Part shown: piece by piece, positions 15,767-24,245 of the stretch | How the letters are laid out: the number at the start of each line of letters is the position of its first letter | How positions within the stretch are numbered: the first letter of the stretch is position 1 | Source of the DNA: Armatimonadota bacterium | GTDB taxonomy: Bacteria; Armatimonadota; Fimbriimonadia; Fimbriimonadales; Fimbriimonadaceae | Length of the DNA stretch: 64,000 nucleotides | Assembly: GCA_037138755.1 (NCBI GenBank) | Contig: JBAXHT010000001.1 | Location: 1,645,805-1,709,804, forward strand | Direction: 5' to 3' | The notes under the pieces: model-generated | Told to the model about the DNA's origin: nothing | Seen by the model: only the letters and a program-made list of their open reading frames with translations | Database searches by the model: none | Made by a program: the position numbers and the translations under genes

Positions 15767-18535
15767 ATGGACTTCAAATCGACTCTGCACCTCCCTGACG
15801 CTGAAGCGACAATTCCTATGAAGGCGAACCTGCCGACCCTGGAGCCGTCGATTCAGGCAATTTGGGATTCAGAGGCGATTTATCACAAACTCCAGCAAGC
15901 TCGGAAGGACTGTCCGAGCTACGTCCTCCACGATGGGCCGCCCTACACAAACTCGCCGATCCACATCGGAACGGCGATGAACAAAATCCTTAAGGATTTT
16001 GTTCTCAAGAGTCGCCAGATGATGGGTTTCCGGACTCCCTACGTCCCAGGATTTGACAACCATGGCCTCCCCATCGAGCAAGCCGTGATGAAGAAGTTTG
16101 CGGAGAAGAAGGTCACCCCCACGATCCCCGAACTCCGACAAGCCTGCAGGGATCACGCCGCCGAGTACCTCACGATCCAACGTGACCAGTTCAGGCGGCT
16201 GGGAATTTTTGGCCTCTGGGAGAAGCCGTACACCACAATGGATTTCCGCTTTGAAGCGGAAATTGTTCGCGTTTTCCGACGCTTGGTCGAGAAGGGTTAC
16301 GTTTATAAAGGTCTCCGTCCCACCCTCTGGAGCCCCACGAGCCGAACCGCTCTTGCCGACACTGAGATCGAGTATCACGATCACATCAGCAAAGCGATCT
16401 ATGTCAGATTTCCGCTCAAAAGCGACCCAAATCAGGAGCTTGCCGGGTTCGAAAATGTTTACACGGTGATCTGGACCACCACCCCATGGACCATCCCCGC
16501 GAACCTTGCGTGCGCATTTCATCCCGAGTTCAACTACGATGTCGTCAAGGTCGGAGGTGACCATTTCATCATCCTCCAAGACCTCGTATCCAAGGTCGCT
16601 GAGAAAGTGGGTTGGGCAGACTACACCGTTGTCAAAACCCTCGAAGGTATCAACTTCGATAAGATGGAGTTCAAGCATCCGATCTTTAACAGATCTAGTC
16701 TCGCCGTTATGGCCGATTACGTCACCACTGAAGACGGAACCGGCGTCGTCCATACCGCTCCCAGTCACGGTCGCGATGACTTCTTCACCGGCCAAAAGTA
16801 CAATCTTGGAGTCCCGAATACGGTTGATGAAAGAGGTGTCCTCACCCAAGAAGCGGGCGAATTCGAAGGCGTCTTTTACAAGAACTGCGATACAGTCGTC
16901 GTCGATCGACTCCAAGAAGTCGGCGCCCTCCTTAGGGTCAGCGACTACCACCATAGCTACCCCTATGCCGAGCGCGACGGGCAGCCGGTCATCTTCCGCG
17001 CCACCGAACAGTGGTTTCTTAGCCTCGAACACGAGGGCCTCCGAGGTCGAATGCTCGACTCGATCAGCGAAGTCAACTGGGTGCCTACCCAAGGTCAGAA
17101 CCGTATCGAGGCAATGATCCGCAATCGACCCGACTGGTGCATCTCTCGCCAGCGACCATGGGGAGTAGGAATCCCAGTCTTCTACGGCAAGAAAAGTCGG
17201 GTTCCGGTACTTGACCCGGTTGCCATCGACGCGGTTGCCAACCTTGTCGAAGCAGAGGGCTCAGATGCTTGGTTCATCAAAGATGCCGCCGACATTCTTC
17301 CCGCGGGCTACGTCCATCCGGAAACCGGGGAGACCGAATTCGACAAGGAGACCGACGTCCTGGACGTCTGGTTCGACTCTGGCTCCACGTCGCTCGCTGT
17401 CCTCGAAGGCAACGTCTATCCCGAATGGAAAGAGAATTGGCCAGCCGACATCTACCTCGAAGGCTCTGACCAGCACCGAGGCTGGTTCAATACCTCCCTT
17501 ATCCTTGGTCAGGCCACCCGGGATGGAGCGCCGTACAAAGCCGTTCTCACGCACGGCTTCGTGACGGACGGTGAGGGCCGCAAAATGTCCAAACGCCTCG
17601 GCAACGTCGTTGACCCGGTCAAAGCCTGTGCCGACTATGGCGCCGACGTTGTCCGCTACTGGGTCGCCGGAACGGACTACGCTAATGACGTTCCTTGCTC
17701 CGACCCAATCCTCAAGCAGTTCGGTGAGAGCTACCGCAACATCCGCAACGCTCTGCGGTTCCTGATCGGGAATTTGAACGGTTACACACTGGGTGCTCCA
17801 GAAACCGTTCTCCCACTCGATCGCTGGTTTATCGAGCAAGCCGATCTTTTGGTTGCCGATTGCATCGACGCCTACGAACGGTTCGACTTCGGAACGGTCA
17901 TGTCTGGCGTTCACAATTTCTGCCGCCAGCAACTCTCGGCTTTTTACGCCGATGCGATCAAGGACCGAATGTACTGCGACGCGGAGGACTCCGCCGAGCG
18001 GAGATCGGGCCAACAAGCCTGCTACGAAGTGGCAGAAAAGTTGATCAAGCTCATCGCCCCGGTCCTCGTCCACACCGCCGAAGAGAGCTGGCTGAAGATG
18101 CACGAGACTCTTGGCGTCAAATCGACTTCGGTCTTCTTCGAAACCTTTGACGCCGCAAGCATCGACGACATCGAAGGTAGCGAGCTACAGCAACGCTTCG
18201 CCGCAGTCATCGCCGCAAAGCAGATTGTCAACAGCTCCTTCGAACCGTACAAGGGAACCGACGGGATTAAGAATTCGCAGGACGTGGTCGCCAAACTCAC
18301 AGTCGATCCAACTGAGAAGAAGCTCCTTGAAAGCTTTTCCGTCGATGAACTTTCGAACTTCTTCAAAGTGAGCTGGGTTGAATTAAGTGATGGTGAGCCT
18401 GCGGTGACATTCGAGAAATCGCCATACAATGAGTGCATCCGCTCTCGGGTCCGACGTCCTGATGTTGCTGAAGTCGAAGTCGACGGCGAGAAGGTCTTCT
18501 TGAGTGCACGCGACCGAAAGGTGCTCGGTCTTTGA
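15767..18535 (+). CDS. ileS: Isoleucyl-tRNA synthetase with a degenerate C-terminal zinc finger
   Basis: This is a 922-residue class Ia synthetase of bacterial type. It has HIGH (SPIHIGTAMNK, residue 66), an editing CP1 domain (TTTPWTIPANLA; HGRDDF), and a KMSKS loop that reads GRKMSKRLGN, with Arg in place of the final Ser. Bacterial-type IleRS normally ends in a C-x2-C...C-x2-C zinc finger needed for aminoacylation. Here the aligned positions are C890, S893, S913 and D916, with the spacing kept, so three of four ligands are gone. The gene is followed directly by lspA with a 4-base overlap (TTGA). Confidence 0.96.
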   Translation: MDFKSTLHLPDAEATIPMKANLPTLEPSIQAIWDSEAIYHKLQQARKDCPSYVLHDGPPYTNSPIHIGTAMNKILKDFVLKSRQMMGFRTPYVPGFDNHGLPIEQAVMKKFAEKKVTPTIPELRQACRDHAAEYLTIQRDQFRRLGIFGLWEKPYTTMDFRFEAEIVRVFRRLVEKGYVYKGLRPTLWSPTSRTALADTEIEYHDHISKAIYVRFPLKSDPNQELAGFENVYTVIWTTTPWTIPANLACAFHPEFNYDVVKVGGDHFIILQDLVSKVAEKVGWADYTVVKTLEGINFDKMEFKHPIFNRSSLAVMADYVTTEDGTGVVHTAPSHGRDDFFTGQKYNLGVPNTVDERGVLTQEAGEFEGVFYKNCDTVVVDRLQEVGALLRVSDYHHSYPYAERDGQPVIFRATEQWFLSLEHEGLRGRMLDSISEVNWVPTQGQNRIEAMIRNRPDWCISRQRPWGVGIPVFYGKKSRVPVLDPVAIDAVANLVEAEGSDAWFIKDAADILPAGYVHPETGETEFDKETDVLDVWFDSGSTSLAVLEGNVYPEWKENWPADIYLEGSDQHRGWFNTSLILGQATRDGAPYKAVLTHGFVTDGEGRKMSKRLGNVVDPVKACADYGADVVRYWVAGTDYANDVPCSDPILKQFGESYRNIRNALRFLIGNLNGYTLGAPETVLPLDRWFIEQADLLVADCIDAYERFDFGTVMSGVHNFCRQQLSAFYADAIKDRMYCDAEDSAERRSGQQACYEVAEKLIKLIAPVLVHTAEESWLKMHETLGVKSTSVFFETFDAASIDDIEGSELQQRFAAVIAAKQIVNSSFEPYKGTDGIKNSQDVVAKLTVDPTEKKLLESFSVDELSNFFKVSWVELSDGEPAVTFEKSPYNECIRSRVRRPDVAEVEVDGEKVFLSARDRKVLGL

Positions 18536-19062
18536 AGTCTCGTCTGCCTCTCTTCTGGATCATCACGATCCTGATGGTGCTTGTCGACCAAGGAATCAAA
18601 GCATGGACGCGGAACACCCTGATGGTCGGGCAGTACTGGGACGGAGGGCCGTGGAAAGGTGTTCTTGAGTTCACGCTGAGCTACAACAAAGGGATTGCGT
18701 TCGGCATGTTCCAGGGTTCGGCTCTGGCGATGGCCCCGGTGGCGATACTAATTGCCGGCTTCGCGGTCTACTCAATCCACAAGAACCGGAATGAGTCGAA
18801 GTGGGGAACGGTTGCACTGGCTCTGCTCGCCAGTGGCGCGATAGGAAACCTTATCGACCGAGTCGCCAACGAGAAGGGTGTGACCGACATGTTTCTGGTG
18901 CGCCTGGCAAACCTTACTGGCGGAAAGCTGAACGACTTCCCAGTCTTCAACTGGGCCGACAGTTGCATTACCGTCAGCATGATCATGCTTTTTCTGAGTT
19001 GGGGAAAGCCAGCCAAAGATGATCAGACTGAAGTGTTGGAGCCTCGCGAAGAAGCATTGTAG
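18532..19062 (+). CDS. lspA: Prolipoprotein signal peptidase (signal peptidase II)
   Basis: This is a 176-residue inner-membrane aspartyl protease that cleaves lipoprotein signal peptides. The family motifs are present: VLVDQGIKAW, LSYNKGIAFGMF, the catalytic Asp in GAIGNLIDRV, and the second in FPVFNWADSCI. The start is TTG 18532, inside the ileS stop, which gives the coupled ileS-lspA order common in bacteria. The 3' end overlaps the convergent DUF554 gene by 40 bases. Confidence 0.95.
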   Translation: MKSRLPLFWIITILMVLVDQGIKAWTRNTLMVGQYWDGGPWKGVLEFTLSYNKGIAFGMFQGSALAMAPVAILIAGFAVYSIHKNRNESKWGTVALALLASGAIGNLIDRVANEKGVTDMFLVRLANLTGGKLNDFPVFNWADSCITVSMIMLFLSWGKPAKDDQTEVLEPREEAL

Positions 19063-19730
19063 AGCTTGTAAGCGACGGGAACGAGGAGCAATCCTGGTAG
19101 ATAGTTTGCGGTCGGTAATTGCTTTAGTCCCAACAAACTGATTCCGATTGAAAGGATCATTAGCCCGCCCACTGCGGTGAACTCGTTCAGCAGTTCCTCG
19201 TTTTCGCGTAACCACTTAAGGCGCGATGCCAACAGAGTAATGGTTCCCTGGACGAGGAGAACAATCACCGCCGAGAAAAGAACTCCGACTCCGAGCGATG
19301 CTGCAAGGAAGAACGCAGCAACTCCGTCCAGTGTTGATTTCAGCCCCAGCAGTTCCGAGCGTCCTTCTAGTCCGTCCTGGATGCACCCTAGAATCGTCAT
19401 CGGTCCTACACAGAATAGAATCGACGCCGTCAGCAGACCTTCACTAAATCTCCCGCGTCCACCAACGACATCCTTCGCCCAGATAGAAAGACTTTCCAGG
19501 CTCGCCTGAACCCCGATTAGCATGCCAAGAATTCCGCCTATAGCGATGCACGCCGCGACGAGAATCAGGTTCTTGGATGGCAAGAACATCTTGACTCCGA
19601 GAGCCAGATTGACCAAGCCAATGCCTGAGAGGGCGATGTCTTGAGCATTCGTCGGCAATAGCCGCCCTACCAGTAAGCCCAATGCAGAACCAAGAACCAC
19701 GGTTCCAGTGTTGACAAACGTTCCTTTCAT
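19023..19730 (-). CDS. DUF554 family membrane protein
   Basis: This is a 235-residue protein with about seven hydrophobic helices. It begins MKGTFVNTGTVVLGSALGLLVGRLLP and contains CVGPMTILGCIQDGLEG and LLNEFTAVGGLMILSIGISLLGLK, all hallmarks of DUF554 (YdfK/YqgA-like, possible transporters). Family members start at this Met, so the extra 74 residues available upstream, which overlap the previous gene, are rejected. Its ATG overlaps the upstream stop by 4 bases (ATGA). Substrate unknown. Confidence 0.9.
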   Translation of the reverse strand: MKGTFVNTGTVVLGSALGLLVGRLLPTNAQDIALSGIGLVNLALGVKMFLPSKNLILVAACIAIGGILGMLIGVQASLESLSIWAKDVVGGRGRFSEGLLTASILFCVGPMTILGCIQDGLEGRSELLGLKSTLDGVAAFFLAASLGVGVLFSAVIVLLVQGTITLLASRLKWLRENEELLNEFTAVGGLMILSIGISLLGLKQLPTANYLPGLLLVPVAYKLYNASSRGSNTSV

Positions 19731-20434
19731 TCCACCGACCTCGCGCCGACCGATGTGATAATCAAACCCCAAGCCGCCTGCGCCGCCATCGAGACTGGGA
19801 AGTTTAAAGCCAGCGGGAGTGAGTACAGGGCAACGGTGACCGGCCCAAAATACATCCAGCAGGTCACCAACGTCGGGAAGTAGCGCTTCCAGAAGTCGCC
19901 TTCGGCAAGTTTTTGCTTCATCGCCGCTCCGTTCAAACCTGAATCGATCCACATGAATGTCAGAGCCGCTACGGGCATCGAGATAAGTGGGGAAAAGATC
20001 AGCATGTCAAAGGCAATCTTTGCCACCACCACCCCGAGCGAAGGCTTGTCTCCCAGCTCCTGGCTTAGAAAAATGTAAAGAGTGTCAACTGCTATGGCGA
20101 TGAATCCGAAGTAGGCAAGCTTGACGAATAAACCCGCAAAGGTTGTTTTCGGTCTTGCGTGGCGAGTGACCACTGCTGCGAGTTCTGGAATGATCAGGCT
20201 TGCGACCCAAACTGATCCAAGCGTGAAGATCAACCCCCACCGATCCCGAAAAGAGCGAATCGTCTCCGGCAGAGTCTGCAAACTCGGGATCGCGTAGTAC
20301 AAAACCACGAATACCAAGAAGCAAATCTGGATCAGGATGATCGGCTTTCGAGCGGCGCGCATCGAAGCCAGGCCAGGCGCGGCGAGTGCCTTTACATCAA
20401 TCCCCGAAAAACCCGACGGCGAACCTGAAGCCAC
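19727..20434 (-). CDS. Multi-pass membrane protein, possibly Mpv17/PMP22-like
   Basis: This is a 235-residue protein with about five hydrophobic segments, starting at GTG 20434. The region 'KIAFDMLIFSPLISMPVAALTFMWIDSGLNG...' followed by 'RYFPTLVTCWMYFGPVTVALYSLPL' resembles the K..DQ..faP and W..WP..Q..NF..(V/I)P signatures of the Mpv17/PMP22 channel family, but several positions differ. The family call is tentative. It is translationally coupled to the DUF554 gene. TAAATT lies 5 nt before the start, consistent with a leaderless transcript divergent from tgt. Confidence 0.6.
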   Translation of the reverse strand: MASGSPSGFSGIDVKALAAPGLASMRAARKPIILIQICFLVFVVLYYAIPSLQTLPETIRSFRDRWGLIFTLGSVWVASLIIPELAAVVTRHARPKTTFAGLFVKLAYFGFIAIAVDTLYIFLSQELGDKPSLGVVVAKIAFDMLIFSPLISMPVAALTFMWIDSGLNGAAMKQKLAEGDFWKRYFPTLVTCWMYFGPVTVALYSLPLALNFPVSMAAQAAWGLIITSVGARSVE

Positions 20435-20474
20435 AAGTCAATTTACCTTTTCCGGGTACACCTAACTGTCCCGC

Positions 20475-21584
20475 ATGAACTCCCCAAACGGCGTCCGCTA
20501 CGAACTTCTCGGAACCTGCCCTCATACCAAGGCGCGGCGCGGACGGCTCCACACGCCCCACGGAATCGTCGAAACCCCCTTTTTCATGCCCGTCGGAACC
20601 CAGGGCACGGTGAAGACCGTCGGTAGCGAAGACATCGAAGGTCTTGGCTTCCAGCAGATTCTCTCCAATACCTACCATCTCTCGTTGCGACCCGGCTCCG
20701 ATTTGGTCGAACGTTTTGGCGGACTCCATAAGTTCATGTCTTGGAAGGGCGCTATCCTGACGGATAGTGGCGGCTACCAAGTAATGTCCCTCAGTGACAC
20801 CAATGAGGTCACCGACGAAGGCGTCACCTTCAAATCCCATCTCGACGGCTCAAAGCACTTCTTGACCCCCGAGCGATCTATCCAAATTCAGGCCCAATTA
20901 GGTGTCGATATCAGCATGATGCTCGACCAGTGCCCGCCCTATCCATGCTCGCGCGATGAAGCCCACCTGGCGATGAAGCGCACCCACGAGTGGGCTCACC
21001 GCAACCTCGCCGCCCGGGCCGAAGGGCAAGCGATCTTTGGAATCGTTCAGGGCGGAGTCCACTTTGATATGCGCTCAGAGAGCGCCGCTTACATCTCCGA
21101 TCTGCCTTTCGATGGTGTCGCCATCGGCGGAGTCTGTGTTGGCGAGCCGACAGAGATGCAGTATCCGGTAGTCAAACACACCGCGCCGCTTCTACCGGCC
21201 GACAAAGCTCGCTACCTGATGGGCGTCGGTCACCCTAAAGATATTCTTCACGCCGTGGCGTGCGGGGTCGATATGTTTGACTGCGTTCTCCCAACACGCA
21301 TGGCGCGCCACCACTGCCTATACACACTTAATGGCCGAATCAACGCGATGAACAAACAGTGGGCCGAATTCGACGGTTTGCACGACGAAGGCTCCTCGTT
21401 CGCGGCTACCAACCGCTACTCGGCGGCCTATCTGCGTCACCTGTTCAAAGCCAACGAGCCGCTCGGAGCGCGGATCGCTACTCTTCATAACCTCGCCTTC
21501 TATGCTCGCCTCATGCATGAGATTCGCGAAGCGATCTCGGGTGGGACTTGGCCGGAGTTGGTGGCGCGGTACGCGAAGGCGTAG
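20475..21584 (+). CDS. tgt: tRNA-guanine transglycosylase lacking three of four zinc ligands
   Basis: This is a 369-residue TIM-barrel enzyme that exchanges G34 for preQ1 in GUN-anticodon tRNAs. Diagnostic motifs are FFMPVGTQGTVK, LSNTYHL, the active-site Asp in TDSGGYQVMSL, FGIVQGG, and the second catalytic Asp in DMFDCVLPTR. The zinc site is normally CxCxxC plus a His 26 residues later. Here the aligned residues are S307, F309 and T312, with only H338 kept, while the neighbouring RYSAAYLRHLF and TLHNLAFY blocks are conserved. The frame is intact, so the loss appears to be evolved. Specificity as Q-type TGT is inferred. Confidence 0.93.
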   Translation: MNSPNGVRYELLGTCPHTKARRGRLHTPHGIVETPFFMPVGTQGTVKTVGSEDIEGLGFQQILSNTYHLSLRPGSDLVERFGGLHKFMSWKGAILTDSGGYQVMSLSDTNEVTDEGVTFKSHLDGSKHFLTPERSIQIQAQLGVDISMMLDQCPPYPCSRDEAHLAMKRTHEWAHRNLAARAEGQAIFGIVQGGVHFDMRSESAAYISDLPFDGVAIGGVCVGEPTEMQYPVVKHTAPLLPADKARYLMGVGHPKDILHAVACGVDMFDCVLPTRMARHHCLYTLNGRINAMNKQWAEFDGLHDEGSSFAATNRYSAAYLRHLFKANEPLGARIATLHNLAFYARLMHEIREAISGGTWPELVARYAKA

Positions 21585-21678
21585 GTCCCGCGCCGGTCCC
21601 AAAGCCAAACCCCACCCGAGAAGAGTCCGATCCCGCCGCATTCGCTCTGGGATCAAACTCTCCCCGGGTCCCGTGCCA

Positions 21679-21697
21679 CTAGGCTCGCAGAGCCTAG
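21679..21697. terminator. Hairpin between convergent genes
   Basis: CTAGGCTC-GCA-GAGCCTAG forms an 8-bp stem between tgt (+) and the convergent 21694 gene. A second copy of the same core (CCTAGGCTTGAAGCC) lies a few bases on, inside the end of the 21694 gene. There is no U tract. Confidence 0.45.
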
Positions 21698-22161
21698 AGC
21701 TTCCTAGGCTTGAAGCCTATCTCGACTGCCTTGGCGAGCTCAGTGAGATACTTCTCGTTCGCCTTGAGTAGTGCGGCGTAGGCTTTGTCAGTCGCCTTCA
21801 ACGCCGATTTGTCCATCTCCTGGTTCGACACGGCAAATCGTGCGACTCCTTGATGGAAAGAAGGGACTTCCTTGCTACGTATCATCCGCATGGGTAGATC
21901 CCCGTCCAAAACATTAGCGCGAGGATCGCCATCGAAGTACAACTTAGAGACGATCCAGAACTGCTCCGCCGATCCAAGATCTTTCCGTTCGCGGATCGCC
22001 GCCTCGTCATCTTTGGGGTCGACATCATAATGACGCCGCCAAAGTTCCTTCACGTGGTACTCAGCCAAATCGACTTCGTACTTTGACTTTGCAGAAGGCC
22101 TCGCCAGCTGAAATCCAAACATCGCGATAGCACCACAAACCACTCCCAGCAGAAACTTCAC
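21694..22161 (-). CDS. Hypothetical membrane-anchored protein
   Basis: This is a 155-residue protein from GTG 22161. One N-terminal hydrophobic helix (VKFLLGVVCGAIAMFGF) is followed by a soluble, charged region (KYEVDLAEYHVKELWRRHYDVDPKDD...) and a C-terminal helical tail (KAYAALLKANEKYLTELAKAVE). No family is recognised. An in-frame GTG at 22251 would add 30 residues, but these run through the terminator hairpin of the upstream rsr gene, so the later GTG is preferred. It may be transcribed by read-through from rsr. Confidence 0.55.
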   Translation of the reverse strand: MKFLLGVVCGAIAMFGFQLARPSAKSKYEVDLAEYHVKELWRRHYDVDPKDDEAAIRERKDLGSAEQFWIVSKLYFDGDPRANVLDGDLPMRMIRSKEVPSFHQGVARFAVSNQEMDKSALKATDKAYAALLKANEKYLTELAKAVEIGFKPRKL

Positions 22162-22203
22162 AAAGGTCGGACGATCCTGACAACTAAAAGCTTCTTGAAG
22201 GAC

Positions 22204-22235
22204 AAAACAAGAGCGCGAAGCTAACCTCCGCGCTC
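22204..22235 (-). terminator. Rho-independent terminator of the rsr operon
   Basis: On the minus strand GAGCGCG and CGCGCTC form a perfect 7-bp stem around an 11-nt loop (22235-22211), followed by TTGTTTT (22210-22204). It lies 13 bases after the rsr stop. Confidence 0.8.
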
Positions 22236-22247
22236 TCATTTTTGCAA

Positions 22248-23834
22248 TCACCCAACGAACTCAGCCACTACCCCCGGAACCGAGGCGTCGAAGCCGACGA
22301 CGTTGAGTACTCCAGCGTCCGTTGAGTCGCCGATCGACAACCGGTTGGTTGCCATTGCGACCACGACAAGCTTTGCCGGGATTCCCATCTTTCGACGGTA
22401 CTCGGCAATCGCTTGAGCCGGGTGCTGCGAACCGTACCAAGTCTCCGAGTCCGTGTAGATCACGAAGACGTCGGCCTCGATACGATTCTGGATTGCGAAC
22501 CGGATCGGAGCGGCACAGTCTGTTCCACCTCCTCCAGTCTTCTCCAAGGTCTCAACGACCTTATCGACCCGCATCGACTTGTTCAACTTCAACGGATAAA
22601 CCTTGGTGTCGAATGCCAAGTGGGTCACTTGATCTTCAACCGACTCGGTCACGAGTGCCATCGCTCCACACGCCTTTCGGCAGTCGAGCCCAGCTACTCC
22701 GCTCACCAGAGTTCCCGCCATCGAACCCGACACGTCGAGTCCAAGGACGTACCGCTTTCCGGTCGACCGAACGTTTTGGAACGTCGCGTAGAACGCATCG
22801 TTCAAAGCGTCGACAATCGACTGGACCGGCTTCCAAGTGTTGTCACCCCGGATACCCCGTCCACCTGAGTAGGTGTTGAGGGCGGCAAGGATCGCAACCG
22901 GGTGGATGCGCGCCTTTCGGAGCTTCTCGGCATCTCGAAGAGTCGAAACGACCTTCTCAACCGCTGCCGAGTCACCTCGGAACAACCCGCTCTTCAACAG
23001 TCCAACCTTGGTCATCGTCGCCAAGTTTCGGATCATCGCAGTGAGCGGCATATCCTCCAAAAGTGCTTCCCAGACTTCAGTCTCGGTCAACATTTCGGTC
23101 GGAACTGCCTCTCGCGGAATCCGGTTTTCAACGATCAAAGCCTTCGCCTTGTCGAGGTCCTTGACCTCCTTCAAAGCCTGGACGGCCTGGATCAGCGGAG
23201 CCTCGCCGGTCAGTTCGCCATCGACAACCCACTTGAACAGAACATTGTGGGTCTCGGTAGCGGCGACCGGGTGAGCGAGCCGAAGCAAGTCACGGTTCGA
23301 CCACCCCTCACGAGCCTGGTACTTCACCAGTCCGTACGCCAAAGCTTCCGGAGTCTGCGCGTTGTACCACTTACCGACCGCTTTTCGGAGTCCTCGACCC
23401 CATCCCCGCATTCCGTCGCAAGCGGCGGCAAACGCAAAGAGGTGAGTTCCGGTTCGGCAAACCTTCGGCAACGCAGCAAGTGCCGCGCTTCGGGTCTTGT
23501 CACATCCGAACGAAGAGGCAAGGGCAAGGGCGAAGATCGCCGAATCGTTCTTCGGCGCCAACCCCTTCGTGCTGACCTCGACGATCCTATCGACAACCTT
23601 GAGTCCGTCTTCCTTCACTGCCTCGATGACGTTGAGAGCGTTTTCCTGGGTGAGCTTCCTCGCCCCAGTGTAATACGTTCCGTTTTCGCTACCAAGGATC
23701 AAGAAGCGATCCAGCATCGTCCACCGATCCACTTCAAAGCTATAGCCTCCCGCATGGTTCAGGATCTGGCTTGAGCCGGGAATGGCTTGCTTCTGATTGG
23801 TCTTTTTGGTGTTGAATAGTTTGCTGTAGTTCAT
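22248..23834 (-). CDS. rsr: Ro60/TROVE domain protein (bacterial Rsr), Y-RNA-binding ring protein
   Basis: This is a 528-residue orthologue of the vertebrate Ro60 autoantigen. The N-terminal two thirds is a TROVE domain of paired helices (QILNHAGGYSFEVDRWTMLDRFLILGSENGTYYTGARKLT is the classical start). The C-terminal third is a von Willebrand A fold with a MIDAS site (GLDVSGSMAG, then TGGGGTDCAAP and YTDSETW). Ro60 rings bind Y RNAs on their outer surface and misfolded RNA through the central hole. In bacteria they gate exonucleases such as PNPase. A strong AAGGAGG precedes the ATG. Upstream on the same strand is a six-unit Y-RNA-like array with a shared promoter. A pnp gene is also encoded 5 kb away. 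Confidence 0.95.
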   Translation of the reverse strand: MNYSKLFNTKKTNQKQAIPGSSQILNHAGGYSFEVDRWTMLDRFLILGSENGTYYTGARKLTQENALNVIEAVKEDGLKVVDRIVEVSTKGLAPKNDSAIFALALASSFGCDKTRSAALAALPKVCRTGTHLFAFAAACDGMRGWGRGLRKAVGKWYNAQTPEALAYGLVKYQAREGWSNRDLLRLAHPVAATETHNVLFKWVVDGELTGEAPLIQAVQALKEVKDLDKAKALIVENRIPREAVPTEMLTETEVWEALLEDMPLTAMIRNLATMTKVGLLKSGLFRGDSAAVEKVVSTLRDAEKLRKARIHPVAILAALNTYSGGRGIRGDNTWKPVQSIVDALNDAFYATFQNVRSTGKRYVLGLDVSGSMAGTLVSGVAGLDCRKACGAMALVTESVEDQVTHLAFDTKVYPLKLNKSMRVDKVVETLEKTGGGGTDCAAPIRFAIQNRIEADVFVIYTDSETWYGSQHPAQAIAEYRRKMGIPAKLVVVAMATNRLSIGDSTDAGVLNVVGFDASVPGVVAEFVG

Positions 23835-23868
23835 GTTCTTCTTTTCCTCCTTGTAGGAATCTTGTTTT

Positions 23869-23970
23869 CTCTCGGCCGGGCAAGTTTCGGAGCGGATGTT
23901 TCCCTGATGGCGCAGCTAGCGCTGTCCACGACGGTTTCCCTTTTCAGAGTCCTTCCGGCCCGACCGAAAA
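23869..23970 (-). ncRNA. Y-RNA-like unit F (nearest rsr)
   Basis: The ends form a stem of about 13 bp: TTTTCGGTCGGGC (23970-23958) with GCCCGGCCGAGAG (23881-23869), including G-U pairs. The Ro-site signature is present as GGGC-CGG on the 5' strand (Gly-to-A position differs from CGA in the other units) and AACTT-GCCC on the 3' strand. The interior contains GGA/TCC pairing and a CAGC-GCTA-GCTG hairpin. No clear T arm was found. The unit ends 35 bases before the rsr start codon. Confidence 0.75.
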
Positions 23971-23979
23971 TCGTTCTGT

Positions 23980-24078
23980 GTCCGTCATGCAGGCAAGTAA
24001 TGCCTTGGTCTCTGGATTTGAACCAGTGGGCTTGCGCCTTTAACCGATAAACCAATTGCCTCGGCCCGCACGACGAAC
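23980..24078 (-). ncRNA. Y-RNA-like unit E with a T-arm mimic
   Basis: The closing stem is 15 bp: GTTCGTCGTGCGGGC (24078-24064) pairs with GCCTGCATGACGGAC (23994-23980). The Ro-site signature is GGGC-CGA on the 5' strand and TACTT-GCC on the 3' strand. Inside, TTGGTTT pairs with AGACCAA. This encloses a GGC-GCAA-GCC hairpin and a T-arm-like hairpin CTGG-TTCAAAT-CCAG (24026-24012), whose loop matches the tRNA T-loop consensus TTCRANY. Confidence 0.85.
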
Positions 24079-24086
24079 CTTGTTGA

Positions 24087-24226
24087 CTCCGGGCAAGTGC
24101 GAACCTGGGTTCGACTGCCATGCCGCGTTCCACACGCCTCAACTCTGAGAGAGTTGGCCGGCCTTTATGCCGAAGCACCCCGATAGCAGCCGAAGTGGTG
24201 GGTAACCCAACCTCATCGGCCCGGAG
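24087..24226 (-). ncRNA. Y-RNA-like unit D
   Basis: The closing stem is a perfect 8 bp: CTCCGGGC (24226-24219) with GCCCGGAG (24094-24087). The Ro-site signature is GGGC-CGA and CACTT-GCCC. An upper stem TTGGGTT/AACCCAG follows. The large interior includes a 7-bp hairpin CAACTCT-CTC-AGAGTTG. It looks structured, but I could not thread a full tRNA fold through it. Confidence 0.8.
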
Positions 24227-24245
24227 AAGATGTTGATTTCAAAGC

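Noticed and set aside
15869-17092. 407-residue frame antisense to ileS
   Set aside because: Opposite conserved IleRS motifs; composition typical of antisense translation.
19731-19952. 74-residue extension of the DUF554 protein
   Set aside because: It overlaps the upstream membrane protein gene and is not part of the DUF554 family; ATG 19730 overlaps the previous stop by 4 bases as expected.
22162-22251. 30-residue N-terminal extension of the 21694 gene
   Set aside because: It would be translated from inside the rsr terminator hairpin; GTG 22161 gives a normal membrane anchor.
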